64,000 nucleotides of DNA from Halobacteriales archaeon QS_8_69_73. GTDB taxonomy: Archaea > Halobacteriota > Halobacteria > Halobacteriales > Haloarculaceae. Below, one piece after another: positions 7,681-16,370 of the stretch. The first letter of the stretch is position 1. Every line of letters starts with the position of its first letter. The notes below the pieces were generated by a model, which was given only the letters and a program-made list of their open reading frames with translations, was not told the origin of the DNA and made no database searches. A program made the translations under genes and the position numbers. Location of the stretch: NCBI GenBank assembly GCA_003022945.1, contig PXRZ01000072.1:1-64000 (forward strand). The letters are read 5' to 3'.

Positions 7681-8826
7681 CTACCGAGGTCGCTCTTCCG
7701 GTCGCGCGAGGAGGACGACGTGCTCGGCGCCGGTTCGGAGCTGCTCGACCGTCCCGAAACCGGCGAGGTGAGCGGAGAGGTCGAGCGTCCGGTGGTGAAC
7801 GAGACGGCATTCGCCGTCGGCGGCGAGGACGTCGCGGGCGCCGGCAAACAGCGCCGAGAGGACGTCGTCGCCCGCGTGGGTCGGCGGGTTGCACAGGATG
7901 CGGTCGAAGGTCCGGTCGGCGACGCCGCGGGTGCAGTCGGCGGTGACGACGGTCCCGTCGACGTCCGTCGCCGCGAGGCTCCGCTCGGCGCAGGCCGTCG
8001 CCACCCGGTCGTCGTCGCTGAGCCAGACCTCGCAGTCGGCGGCGCTGGCCGCGCAGACGCCTATCGCGCCGTACCCCGAACAGAGATCCAGCACGCGCTC
8101 GCCGTCGGCCACGCCCGCGTTCTCGAGCAGGAGGCGCGTCCCGGCGTCGAGCCCCGTGGCGGCGAACAGGCCGGGAACGGACCGGAGCGACAGGTCGACC
8201 CCGGCGACGGTCGGATCGAGGTGGCGGCAGGCGACGTACTCCGGGGGGTCGAGCGCCGCCGGGCGGGTCGCCCGGAGCAGTCGACAGTCGTCTCGCCCGG
8301 CGACCGTCTCGACGGGGCCGGCGATCTCGTCCAGACACGCCTCGTATCTCGCGGCGCCGGCACTGTCGGCCGCGGCGACGTAGCAGTCGCCGCCCGGACG
8401 GAGCGCGGCCAGCGAGTCGGCGATGCGTCGCTTGCCGACCGCGAGCGGGGTGTACGGCTTCGGCGCGTAGGCGGCCGTGTCGTACGCCTCCGTCAGGCGA
8501 CCGAGATCGGCGACCAGCCGGACGGAGGCGTCGGCGTCGTTTCTGGCCGCGTTCCGGCGACAAAGTCGGGCGGCGCGGGCGCTGGATTCGGTCATTTCGA
8601 CGTCGGCGGTGGCGCCGGCCAGCACGGTGCCGACGACGCCGTAGTTCGCCTCCGGACACAGCAGCCGGCCGGTCGGGACGTCCCACAGCTCCTCAAGGAG
8701 GAGGAGGTCGCCGTCGCGGAACGACGACTTCGAGTGGACGCCGTCGGCGGTCCGAAACCGGTAGGTCGGGCGGGCGTCGTCGACGCGGGACTCCAAGGCG
8801 AGTTCGTGCTCCCCGGGCGGAGTCAT
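7681..8826 (-). CDS. class I SAM methyltransferase, RsmC-like, two tandem domains
   Basis: 381 residues. RsmC-type enzymes make m2G in 16S rRNA; the archaeal substrate is not certain. Seen: an N-terminal degenerate methyltransferase-like half with PKPYTPLAVGKRR near residue 120, and a C-terminal catalytic half with the SAM motif VLDLCSGYGAIG near 245 and the amino-methyltransferase motif NPPTHAG near 312 (RsmC and RlmG have NPPFHxG). The two-domain build fits RsmC. Start MTPPGEHEL; long GC-rich spacer upstream. Confidence 0.8.
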   Translation of the reverse strand: MTPPGEHELALESRVDDARPTYRFRTADGVHSKSSFRDGDLLLLEELWDVPTGRLLCPEANYGVVGTVLAGATADVEMTESSARAARLCRRNAARNDADASVRLVADLGRLTEAYDTAAYAPKPYTPLAVGKRRIADSLAALRPGGDCYVAAADSAGAARYEACLDEIAGPVETVAGRDDCRLLRATRPAALDPPEYVACRHLDPTVAGVDLSLRSVPGLFAATGLDAGTRLLLENAGVADGERVLDLCSGYGAIGVCAASAADCEVWLSDDDRVATACAERSLAATDVDGTVVTADCTRGVADRTFDRILCNPPTHAGDDVLSALFAGARDVLAADGECRLVHHRTLDLSAHLAGFGTVEQLRTGAEHVVLLARPEERPR

Positions 8827-9281
8827 CGCGGCGCCCTCCGGGACTGACGCGGGAGCGGTCGGTGCCGGCGGCCGGCCGGTCGGTGGCGCGGACGGCGGCG
8901 GCGGTGCGGTCGGGTCGGGGTGGATGTGTGCATCGGCGTCGGGTCGGTGGCTCGCGGCGGTCGGCGGGCTGGACGAGCCACGCTCTGCCGGGCGGCTGCA
9001 TCGGGAAGAACGAGGCCGCGGCTACGGCAGGGCGTGGACCGGTCGCCAAACAGCGCGACCGACCGACGGCGTCCGGGCGCGGATCCACCCGGGCCACCGG
9101 CCGGCCCACAGTCGGCGAGCCGACCGACCCGCGAGCCGCGTCAGGGACGCTGCCGACGCGGACGGGACGGCCTGGAGCCGCTGTTCAACGTGCCGCGGGG
9201 ACACGGTTGCCCCGGACAAAAGCGTGTCCCTCTCGCGTCCTGGCAGGAATCATTAACAGTTCGCCGGCCGAACCCCCGGGT
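8827..9281. other. 455-nt intergenic spacer, no gene recognised
   Basis: Between the divergent RsmC-like and nnrDE genes. Extremely G+C-rich with no ribosome binding sites and no protein family that I can see in any frame. The last 40 nt are less G+C-rich (CATTAACAGTT at about 9251-9261) and sit 20-30 nt before the nnrDE start, so they probably hold its promoter. Confidence 0.5.
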
Positions 9282-10706
9282 ATGCTCACCAGCGAGGAGA
9301 TGGCCGTCGTGGACGCCAACGCGGCGGCGCTGGGCGTGCCACGCAAGCAGCTGATGGAGTCGTCGGGCAACGCCGTCGCCCGGGTCGTCCGGGAGGTCGC
9401 CGACGCCGGTGACTCCGTGGCGCTGGTCTGCGGCCGGGGCAATAACGGCGGCGACGGCTTCGTCGCCGCGCGCTTTCTCTCGGCGTTCGACGTGACCGCC
9501 CACCTACTGGGCCGCGAGACGACGGTCTCGACGGATATCGCCTGCGAGAATTGGGCGGCGCTCGAGGCGGCGGACATCGACGCCCGCGAGGTGCGGGACT
9601 CCACGTCGCTGGCGCTCGAGGACCCCGACGTCGTGGTCGACGCGATGCTGGGCACCGGCGCGACCGGCGCGTTGCGGGAGCCGGAGGCGACGGCCGCCCG
9701 CGCGATCAACGACGGCGGCGCGACCGTCGTGTCCGTGGACGTGCCCTCCGGCGTCGACGCCGACACGGGCGAGGCCGCCGGCGCCGCCGTCGAGGCCGAC
9801 CGCGTCGTCACGTTCCACGACGCCAAGCCGGGGCTGGCGGCGCTGGACGCGCCGGTGATGGTCGCCGACATCGGCATCCCGGCGGCCGCCGAGCGGGTCG
9901 TCGAGCGCGGCGACCTACTGCGGCTGTCGCGGGACCAGACCGCACACAAGGGCGATTTCGGCGAGGTGCTGGTCGTCGGCGGCGGTCCGTACGCGGGGGC
10001 GCCGGCGCTGGCCGGGCGGGCGACGCTGCGGGCCGGCGCCGACCTCGTGTCCGTCGCCTGCCCGGCGGCCGTCGCCGACACGGTCCAGGGGTACGACGAG
10101 GGGCTGATCGTCGAGGCACTGTCCGGCGAGCGGGTCGGCCCGGACCACGTCGACGCGCTGCTGGCGACGGCGGCCGACGCCGACGCCGTCGTCGTCGGCC
10201 CGGGGCTGGGCGACCACGACGACACCACCGCGGCCGTCCGGCGCTTTCTTTCGTCGTTCGACGGGACGGCGGTCGTCGACGCCGACGCGCTGATCGCCGT
10301 CCCGGCCGTCAAGACGGCCGCGAGGCTGCTCTGCACACCACACCGGGGGGAGCTGGCGGCGATGGCCGACGGCCCCGTCGACGACGTCGAGGCGCGTGTC
10401 GAGACGCTGGCCGACCGCCTCGGCGCGACGCTGCTGACGAAAGGTCCCCGGGACGTCGTCTCCGACGGCGAGACGACGCGGATCAATCGGACCGGCACGG
10501 CCGCCATGACCGTCGGCGGCACCGGCGACGTGCTGGCGGGCGTCGCCGGCGCGCTGGCGTGCCGTCTCGACCCACTTGAGGCGGCCGCCGTCGCCGCCTA
10601 CGCGACCGGCCGGGCCGGCGAGGCCGCCGCCGATGGCCGGAACGGCGGTCTCGTCGCAACTGACCTCTTAGAAACGCTGCCGGCGGCGCTGCGGCCGCCG
10701 ACCTGA
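9282..10706 (+). CDS. nnrDE: bifunctional NAD(P)HX epimerase / ADP-dependent dehydratase
   Basis: 474 residues. Repairs hydrated NADH and NADPH: the N-terminal domain (about 1-215) interconverts R and S forms, the C-terminal ribokinase-like domain dehydrates the S form using a nucleotide. Seen: CGRGNNGGDGFVAAR near residue 53 and DVPSGVDADTG near 153 (epimerase), HKGDFGEVLVVGG near 225, TKGPRDVVSDG and the GGTGDVLAG nucleotide-site motif near 415 (dehydratase). The ATG at 9282 is chosen because upstream codons are unlike any homologue. Monocistronic. Confidence 0.92.
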   Translation: MLTSEEMAVVDANAAALGVPRKQLMESSGNAVARVVREVADAGDSVALVCGRGNNGGDGFVAARFLSAFDVTAHLLGRETTVSTDIACENWAALEAADIDAREVRDSTSLALEDPDVVVDAMLGTGATGALREPEATAARAINDGGATVVSVDVPSGVDADTGEAAGAAVEADRVVTFHDAKPGLAALDAPVMVADIGIPAAAERVVERGDLLRLSRDQTAHKGDFGEVLVVGGGPYAGAPALAGRATLRAGADLVSVACPAAVADTVQGYDEGLIVEALSGERVGPDHVDALLATAADADAVVVGPGLGDHDDTTAAVRRFLSSFDGTAVVDADALIAVPAVKTAARLLCTPHRGELAAMADGPVDDVEARVETLADRLGATLLTKGPRDVVSDGETTRINRTGTAAMTVGGTGDVLAGVAGALACRLDPLEAAAVAAYATGRAGEAAADGRNGGLVATDLLETLPAALRPPT

Positions 10707-10839
10707 CGGTGCTGTTTAAATTGAAGAGTGAACACGGTGCAAACGGGGTGGATAAGACCCCGGAAGCCTCTGCGCTCTTGACGGCTGCGACTCGCTGTCT
10801 CCGGAAATCAGCAATTGCCGGGAGTGAGCGGATCGGAGA

Positions 10840-11030
10840 TCCGCGATCTACGGAAGAGCTTCGCTCTTCCGGTATGACGAACGACGGTTCCGCGAGCCGT
10901 CGTTCGAACCATGCTTCCGTGTCGTCGCTCCTCCCGCTCGCTGCGCTCGGCCTCGCCGCGCGAGCGGTCGACCCTGTTCGAGGTCCCGCCCGACGCCGGC
11001 CGACCGGCCGGCTCTCGCGTAACTACACAC
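10840..11030 (+). repeat. dispersed repeat element, copy C with two perfect hairpins
   Basis: The gap 10707-11037 between nnrDE and pyk has no gene. It contains a 9-bp perfect hairpin (CGGAAGAGC-TTC-GCTCTTCCG, 10851-10871) and a 10-bp hairpin (CGAACGACGG ... CCGTCGTTCG, 10878-10906). A tail at 10934-11030 matches copies A and B: CTGCGCTCGG, GCGAGCGGTCG, GTTCGAGGTCCCG and GACGCCGGC in the same order. The hairpins could also serve as a bidirectional terminator for the two converging genes. Confidence 0.6.
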
Positions 11031-11037
11031 GACCACC

Positions 11038-12774
11038 TCACCGGCCGGTGACGTCGGACCCGTAGACGACGCCGCGGTCGCCGTCGATGGTGACGACAGT
11101 TCCGTCGTCGGCGTCGAGAGCGGCGTCGCCCACCATCGGTACGCCGAGTTCGCGAGCGACGACCGCCGGCAGGGAGGTCATTCCGTCGTCGGCGGCGACG
11201 AGCGCCGCGACCGCTCCGAGGTCGCCGGTGAACTCGCCGTCGAACGGCTCCGGCAGGACGACGACGGCGCCGTCCGGGCAGTCCACGAGGTCGCCGTCGG
11301 GCGCGCGGTGGACCGGGCCGGCGGCCCGCCCGGCGCTGATACCGCGGCCGCTGGCCAGCACTTCGGCGGCGAGGTGGACCTTCAGCGTGTTCGTGGTGTC
11401 GGCGCCCTCCAGGTCGGTCATCATCCCGACCAGAACGGCGACGGTGTCGCCGCCGTCGGCGACGCCGGCCTCGACGCTCTCGGCGGCGGCGCCCTCGATG
11501 AGGTCGGCCGCGCCGGCGTCGACGAACGGCAGGTGCCGCGGCCGGGTGCCCCAGGTGAGCGCGAGACGGCGGCGGACGGCCGGGTTGGGTGTGACCGCCA
11601 CCACCGGCACCGTCGGGCGGTACTTGGCGACCTTGCGGGCGGTGTAACCGGACTCGGTGACGGCGACGACGGCGCCGGCACCGAGGTCGCGGGCGAGGTA
11701 CCCTGCCGACCGCGCCAGCGCGTCCGTCCGGCCGTCGCCGGCGGCCGGCATCCGCCCGTCGCGGGAGGCGGCGTACTCCTCGCTGGCCTCGACGTCGCGG
11801 ACGATGCGGGCCATCGTCTCGACGACCCGGACGGGGTGGTCGCCGACGGCCGTCTCCGCCGACAGCATCACCGCGTCGGTGCCGTCCAGCACCGCGTTGG
11901 CCACGTCGGAGGCCTCCGCGCGGGTCGGGCGGCGCTCGTCGACCATCGAGTCCAGCATCTCCGTGGCCGTGATGACCGGGATACCGGCGGCCATCGCCGT
12001 CCGAATGATGCGCTTCTGAATGAGCGGCACCCGCTCAAGGGGGCACTCGACGCCGAGGTCGCCGCGGGCGACCATCACGCCGTCGGCGGCGTCGATTATT
12101 TCCGCGAGGTTCTCGACGGCGTCGGCCCGCTCGATCTTGGCGACCACGGGCGTGTCGGCGCCGAACGACTCCAGAACCTCGGTGACGGCGTAGACGTCGT
12201 CGGCCGACCCAACGAAGCTGGCGGCCACGAAGTCGGCGTCCCGCTCGGCGGCCATCCGCAGCTCCTCGCGGTCGGCGTCGGTGACCGGCGCCAGCCCCAG
12301 ATCGACGCCGGGGACGTTGACGCCCTTGCGACCGCCGAGCGATCCACCGGAGTCGATCTCGACGACGGCGACCTCGCCGTCGACGCGCTCGACGGTGGTT
12401 TCGATGCGGCCGTCGTCGAACAGCACCCTGTCGCCGGGGGCGACGGCCGAGAGCGACGTCGAGACGCCGAGCGTCCCGTCGTCGGCGACGTCGCCCTCGA
12501 CGAGGCGGAGCCGGCTGCCGGTCTCCAGTTCGACGGGCTCCGACAGCGGGGCGGTCCGGACCTCCGGCCCCGAGACGTCGACCATCGTCGCGACCGGCAC
12601 GCCGGCCTCCTCGCCGACCGACCGGACCCGGTCGAGGAGTTCCGCCCGGCCCGTCGTCGAGCCGTGGCTGGCGTTGAGCCGCGCGACCGACATTCCGGCC
12701 GACAGCAGCCCGCGGATCGTCTCGCGGTCGTCGGAAGCCGGTCCGAGCGTGCAGACGATCTTCGCCCGGCACAT
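11038..12774 (-). CDS. pyk: pyruvate kinase with C-terminal PEP-utiliser domain
   Basis: 578 residues. Converts PEP and ADP to pyruvate and ATP, last step of glycolysis and the Entner-Doudoroff route. Seen: AKIVCTLGPAS, RLNASHG, the active-site block VVAKIERADAVEN with MVARGDLGVE, and TATEMLDSMVDERRPTRAEASDVANAVLDGTDA (core motif ATEMLDSM). After about residue 470 a swivelling mobile domain follows, ending GVVYGSDVTGR, as in other haloarchaeal enzymes. It starts 1 nt after the gapN-like stop, so the two are one operon. Confidence 0.95.
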   Translation of the reverse strand: MCRAKIVCTLGPASDDRETIRGLLSAGMSVARLNASHGSTTGRAELLDRVRSVGEEAGVPVATMVDVSGPEVRTAPLSEPVELETGSRLRLVEGDVADDGTLGVSTSLSAVAPGDRVLFDDGRIETTVERVDGEVAVVEIDSGGSLGGRKGVNVPGVDLGLAPVTDADREELRMAAERDADFVAASFVGSADDVYAVTEVLESFGADTPVVAKIERADAVENLAEIIDAADGVMVARGDLGVECPLERVPLIQKRIIRTAMAAGIPVITATEMLDSMVDERRPTRAEASDVANAVLDGTDAVMLSAETAVGDHPVRVVETMARIVRDVEASEEYAASRDGRMPAAGDGRTDALARSAGYLARDLGAGAVVAVTESGYTARKVAKYRPTVPVVAVTPNPAVRRRLALTWGTRPRHLPFVDAGAADLIEGAAAESVEAGVADGGDTVAVLVGMMTDLEGADTTNTLKVHLAAEVLASGRGISAGRAAGPVHRAPDGDLVDCPDGAVVVLPEPFDGEFTGDLGAVAALVAADDGMTSLPAVVARELGVPMVGDAALDADDGTVVTIDGDRGVVYGSDVTGR

Positions 12775-12775
12775 A

Positions 12776-14212
12776 TCAGAGTACGATGGTCTTCTCCCGT
12801 ACGAAGGCGTCGATCGTGTAGCCGATCCCCTCCCGGCCGATGCCGGAGCGCTTGACGCCGCCGAAGGGGATGTCGCCGAGGCCGTGACTCGGGGCGCCGT
12901 TGATGCGGACGGCGCCGGCCTCGATGCGGTCGGCCAGCCGCATCGCGCGATCGTAGTCGCTCGTGAACACCGCCGCGTCGAGCCCGAGGTCGCCGCCGTT
13001 GGCCAGCGCCAGCGCCTCCGACTCGTCGGCGACGGACGCGACGGCCGCCACCGGGCCGAACTGTTCCTCGTGGACGATGCGGGCGTCGTGGGGGACGTCG
13101 CCCAGAAGCGTCGGCTCGACGACCCGGCCGTCGCGGTCGCCGCCCCGGACGAGGTCGGCGCCGCGGTCGACGGCGTCGTCGACCAGCTCGGCGACCCACT
13201 CCGCTTGGGCCTCGGAGATGAGCGGCCCCAGTCTCGTCTCCGGGTCGAAGAGGTCGCCGGCGGTCCAGCCCTCCATCTCGGCGTCGAGGCGGTCGACGAC
13301 CTCGTCGTGGACCGCCTCGTGAGCGAGCACGCGGGAGACGGCCGAACACCGCTGGCCGGCGTACTTCAGCGAGCCGGCCGCACAGGCGCCAGCGACCGCC
13401 TCGAGGTCGGCGTCCGGGAAGACGACCGCCGGCGCGTTGCCGCCCAACTCCATGTGGAGCGCGACCATCCCGCTGACGTCGGCGATACGCTCGCCGGCGG
13501 CCGTCGAGCCGGTCATCGCGACGGCGTCAACGCGGTCGTCGCCCGCCAGGGCGTCGCCGATCTCGCTCGCCCGCCCGGGGACGAACGAGAAAGCCCCGTC
13601 CGGGACGTCGGGCGCCGCCTCGACGACGATCTCCGCCAGAACGGCGCCGCTGACCGGCGTCTTCGAGGCCGGCTTCAGAACGACCGCGTTACCGGCCGCC
13701 AGTGCCGGCGCCACCTGCAGTGCCGCCGTCGACAGCGGGTAGTTGTACGGCGTGACGCACAGAACCGTCCCGACGGGCTCCTTGCGGACGACGGCGCGCC
13801 ACCCCTCGTGACCCTCGGTCGTCCCCTCGAGGTAGTCGCCGTCGAGCGAGCGGACCTCCTCGACGGCGCGGCGGAACCGCTCGGCGGCGGCCTCGACCTC
13901 GCCGCGGGCGCTGGCGATCGGCTTGCCGGCCTCCCGGACGATGATCTCCGCGAGCACGTCGGCCCGCGTCTCGATGCCCTCGGCGACGGCCGACAGCCAC
14001 TCCGCCCGCTGGACGACCGTCGTCTCCCGGAGGGCCGGTTCGGCGCGCTCGGCGGCCGCGAAGGCGTCGTCGACGTCCGCGGGCGCCGCCGCCGCCATCC
14101 GGGTGAACCGCTCGCCGTCGGTCAGATCCGTCACCTCGATGTGGTCGTCCGGTATCCGCCACTCGCCGTCGATGTGCAACCCCTCGCGTCCCGATGCGTG
14201 GTGTGTGGCCAT
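12776..14212 (-). CDS. aldehyde dehydrogenase, GAPN-like (non-phosphorylating glyceraldehyde-3-phosphate dehydrogenase)
   Basis: 478 residues, ALDH superfamily. GAPN oxidises glyceraldehyde 3-phosphate directly to 3-phosphoglycerate with NAD(P)+. Seen: TPYNYPLSTAALQVAPALAAGNAVVLKP (core TPYNYPL and VVLKPAS), catalytic Glu in MELGGNAPA, catalytic Cys in YAGQRCSAVSR, and HEEQFGPVA. The YAGQRC block resembles archaeal GAPN more than succinate-semialdehyde enzymes. Position directly before pyk and near kdgK supports a role in the semi-phosphorylative ED pathway. An alternative is another sugar-aldehyde substrate. Start MATHHASG; a longer start at 14242 is possible but overlaps the promoter. Confidence 0.82.
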   Translation of the reverse strand: MATHHASGREGLHIDGEWRIPDDHIEVTDLTDGERFTRMAAAAPADVDDAFAAAERAEPALRETTVVQRAEWLSAVAEGIETRADVLAEIIVREAGKPIASARGEVEAAAERFRRAVEEVRSLDGDYLEGTTEGHEGWRAVVRKEPVGTVLCVTPYNYPLSTAALQVAPALAAGNAVVLKPASKTPVSGAVLAEIVVEAAPDVPDGAFSFVPGRASEIGDALAGDDRVDAVAMTGSTAAGERIADVSGMVALHMELGGNAPAVVFPDADLEAVAGACAAGSLKYAGQRCSAVSRVLAHEAVHDEVVDRLDAEMEGWTAGDLFDPETRLGPLISEAQAEWVAELVDDAVDRGADLVRGGDRDGRVVEPTLLGDVPHDARIVHEEQFGPVAAVASVADESEALALANGGDLGLDAAVFTSDYDRAMRLADRIEAGAVRINGAPSHGLGDIPFGGVKRSGIGREGIGYTIDAFVREKTIVL

Positions 14213-14225
14213 ACCCGGCGATAGC

Positions 14226-14262
14226 TCCGCCACCGTTAACAAGTTTACTCACGTTAGAATAA
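14226..14262. promoter_or_regulatory. divergent promoter region between GAPN-like and M24 genes
   Basis: An AT-rich island in otherwise G+C-rich DNA. AAGTTTACTC at 14241-14250 is 20-29 nt before the M24 start at 14270, and on the minus strand TTGTTAACG lies about 20-28 nt before the GAPN-like start at 14212. Both transcripts would be nearly leaderless. Confidence 0.5.
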
Positions 14263-14269
14263 ACGATAC

Positions 14270-15367
14270 ATGAGCGATCCGACGTTACCGGCCGGGCGGC
14301 ACGCCCGGCTGGACGCGCTGCTGGAGCGACGGTCGCTGGCGGCCGTCTGGGTCGCCCGCCCGACCGCCTTCGCGTGGCTGACCGGCGGCGACAACGTCGT
14401 CGACCGGACGGCCGACGTCGGCGTCGCGGCGGCGGGCTACGACGGCGAGGAGCTGTGCGTCGTAACGAACGACATCGAGGCCGGACGGCTCGCCGACGAG
14501 CAGCTGCCGGCCGGCGTCGCCGTCGACTCTTACGAGTGGCACGCCTCGTCGCTCGCGTCGGCGGTGGCCGACCGGAGCCCGCGGCCGGCTGCCGCCGACT
14601 TCGACGTCCCCGGGCTGGCGACGCTGGAGGCCGACGAGTTCCGGGGGCCGCTGACCGACGGCGACGTCGACCGCTACCGGCGGCTGGGAGCGACCGTCGC
14701 GGAGGCCGTCGAGGACGTCTGCCGGGCGGCGGCGTCCGACGACGCCGAGCGAGTTGTCGCCGCCGACCTCCGGGGGCGGCTCGCCCGCGCCGGCATCAAG
14801 ACGCCGGTGGTGCTCGTCGGCGGCGCCGACCGGGCGACGGCGTACCGCCACTACACGCCGACGGCGGCCGACCTCGGTGACTACGCCCTCGTCAGCGTCA
14901 CCGCCGAGCGGGACGGACTGTTCGCCTCCTGCAGCCGGACGGTGGCCTTCGACCCGCCGGCGTGGCTGTCGGCGCGCCACCGCGCGGCCTGCCGGGTGGA
15001 GGCGACGGCCCTGGCGGCGACGCGGGCGGTCGGCCGCGATGGCGGCACCGCCGGCGACGTCTTCGAGGCGGTCCGGGAGGCGTACGACGCCGTCGGCTGG
15101 TCCGAGGAGTGGCGCAACCACCACCAGGGTGGGGCGGCCGGCTTCGCGGGCCGGGAGTGGATCGCGACGCCGGGGGCGACCGCGTCGGTCCGGCTGCCGA
15201 TGGCCTACGCCTGGAATCCGACCGTCGCCGGCGCCAAAAGCGAGGGGACCGTCCTCGTGACGGCGTCGGGGTACGAGCGGCTGACGGCGGGCGAGTGGCC
15301 GACCGTGACCGCCGAGGCCGTCGGCCGCGACGAGCGGCTGGAGCGGCCCGGCCTGCTGCGGCGCTGA
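14270..15367 (+). CDS. M24-like (Xaa-Pro peptidase / creatinase fold) protein without evident metal site
   Basis: 365 residues, pita-bread fold inferred from an N-terminal creatinase-like domain (about 1-130) and a C-terminal M24-like domain. Seen: VVLVGGADRATAYRHYTPT, ALVSVTAERDGLFASCSRTVAF where catalytic members carry two metal-binding Asp, HHQGGAAGF at the usual His, and a Ser-Glu-Gly segment near residue 325. The two Asp ligands are replaced, so peptidase activity is unlikely; creatinase-type hydrolases need no metal. It lies between the two halves of the sugar-acid block, convergent with the pfkB gene with no gap, which suggests but does not prove a metabolic link. Confidence 0.7.
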   Translation: MSDPTLPAGRHARLDALLERRSLAAVWVARPTAFAWLTGGDNVVDRTADVGVAAAGYDGEELCVVTNDIEAGRLADEQLPAGVAVDSYEWHASSLASAVADRSPRPAAADFDVPGLATLEADEFRGPLTDGDVDRYRRLGATVAEAVEDVCRAAASDDAERVVAADLRGRLARAGIKTPVVLVGGADRATAYRHYTPTAADLGDYALVSVTAERDGLFASCSRTVAFDPPAWLSARHRAACRVEATALAATRAVGRDGGTAGDVFEAVREAYDAVGWSEEWRNHHQGGAAGFAGREWIATPGATASVRLPMAYAWNPTVAGAKSEGTVLVTASGYERLTAGEWPTVTAEAVGRDERLERPGLLRR

Positions 15368-16315
15368 CTACCCCCGGATCGCCCGGACCCGCTCGCGGTC
15401 GACGGCCGCGCTCATCGCCCCCTCCTCGGTCGTCGCGGCCGCGGCGACGGCGTTGCCGACGGCGACGGCCTCCGACAGCGGGTCGCCGTCGGCCAGCGCC
15501 CGTAATGCGCCCGCGGTGAAGGCGTCGCCGGCGCCGGTCGTGTCGACGGCGTCGACGTCGAAGCCGTCGTGGGCGACGTCGGCGGGCCCCCACGGCGCCG
15601 CCGCCGTCGCCGTCGCGCGGGCGCCGGTCGACCCCAGCGTCAGCAGGACCGTGTGTGGGCCCATCGCGACGACGTCGTCGAGCAGCGCCGCCGGGTCGCC
15701 GTCGAGGCCGGCCGCCGCGAGGTCCGCCGGGGTCGCCTTCACCACGTCGGCCAGTCCGAGGGCCATCTCGACGGCCTCGGAGAAGTCGCCGTCCCACAGC
15801 TCCGGCCGGGCATTGGGGTCGAAAACCGTCGTACAGCCGTGCTCGCGGGCCCGCTCGGCGAGGTCGAAGGTCGCGGTCCGGGCGGGGTCGGTCGACAGCG
15901 TCACCCCGCCGAAGGCCACCCACTCCAGCGCCGACAGCGTCTCGTCGGGGACGGCCCCCGGCCGGAACCGGGTGTCGGCGGTCGCCTCCCGTCGGAAGGA
16001 AAACTCGCGGTCGGCCGACTCGTCGTGGGCGACGAACGCGAGCGTCGTCTTCGCGTCGTCGTCGCGGACGACGAACCGCTCGGGGAGGCCGTGGTCGGCG
16101 AGCGTCGCCGCGAGGTGGTCGCCGAAGGGGTCGGTGCCGAGCCGCGTCCACAGGTACGGTGCCGGCCCGAGGCCAGCCAGCCGGACGGCGACGTTGGCCG
16201 GCGCGCCGCCGGCCCGCCGCTCGAACCGCCGCACGTCGGCCAGCCGGCCGGACTGGTCGGGGATGAAATCGACGAGACACTCGCCGGCGACGAGAACGTC
16301 CGGATCCGGGGTCAT
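15368..16315 (-). CDS. PfkB-family sugar kinase, fructokinase-like
   Basis: 315 residues. ATP-dependent phosphorylation of a sugar. Seen: VLVAGECLVDFIPD near the N-terminus, GGAPANVAVRLAGLG with the first PfkB signature, WTRLGTDPFGDHLA, and the C-terminal DTTGAGDAFTAGAL holding the catalytic Asp. The GGAPANVA block is usual for fructokinases. The exact sugar cannot be read from sequence. It lies 55 nt downstream of kdgK on the same strand, probably cotranscribed. Confidence 0.85.
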   Translation of the reverse strand: MTPDPDVLVAGECLVDFIPDQSGRLADVRRFERRAGGAPANVAVRLAGLGPAPYLWTRLGTDPFGDHLAATLADHGLPERFVVRDDDAKTTLAFVAHDESADREFSFRREATADTRFRPGAVPDETLSALEWVAFGGVTLSTDPARTATFDLAERAREHGCTTVFDPNARPELWDGDFSEAVEMALGLADVVKATPADLAAAGLDGDPAALLDDVVAMGPHTVLLTLGSTGARATATAAAPWGPADVAHDGFDVDAVDTTGAGDAFTAGALRALADGDPLSEAVAVGNAVAAAATTEEGAMSAAVDRERVRAIRG

Positions 16316-16370
16316 ACCGCCGACACGGCGCCCGGCGGCAAAAAGCTCCCCGCGACGGGTCGGCGTTCCG

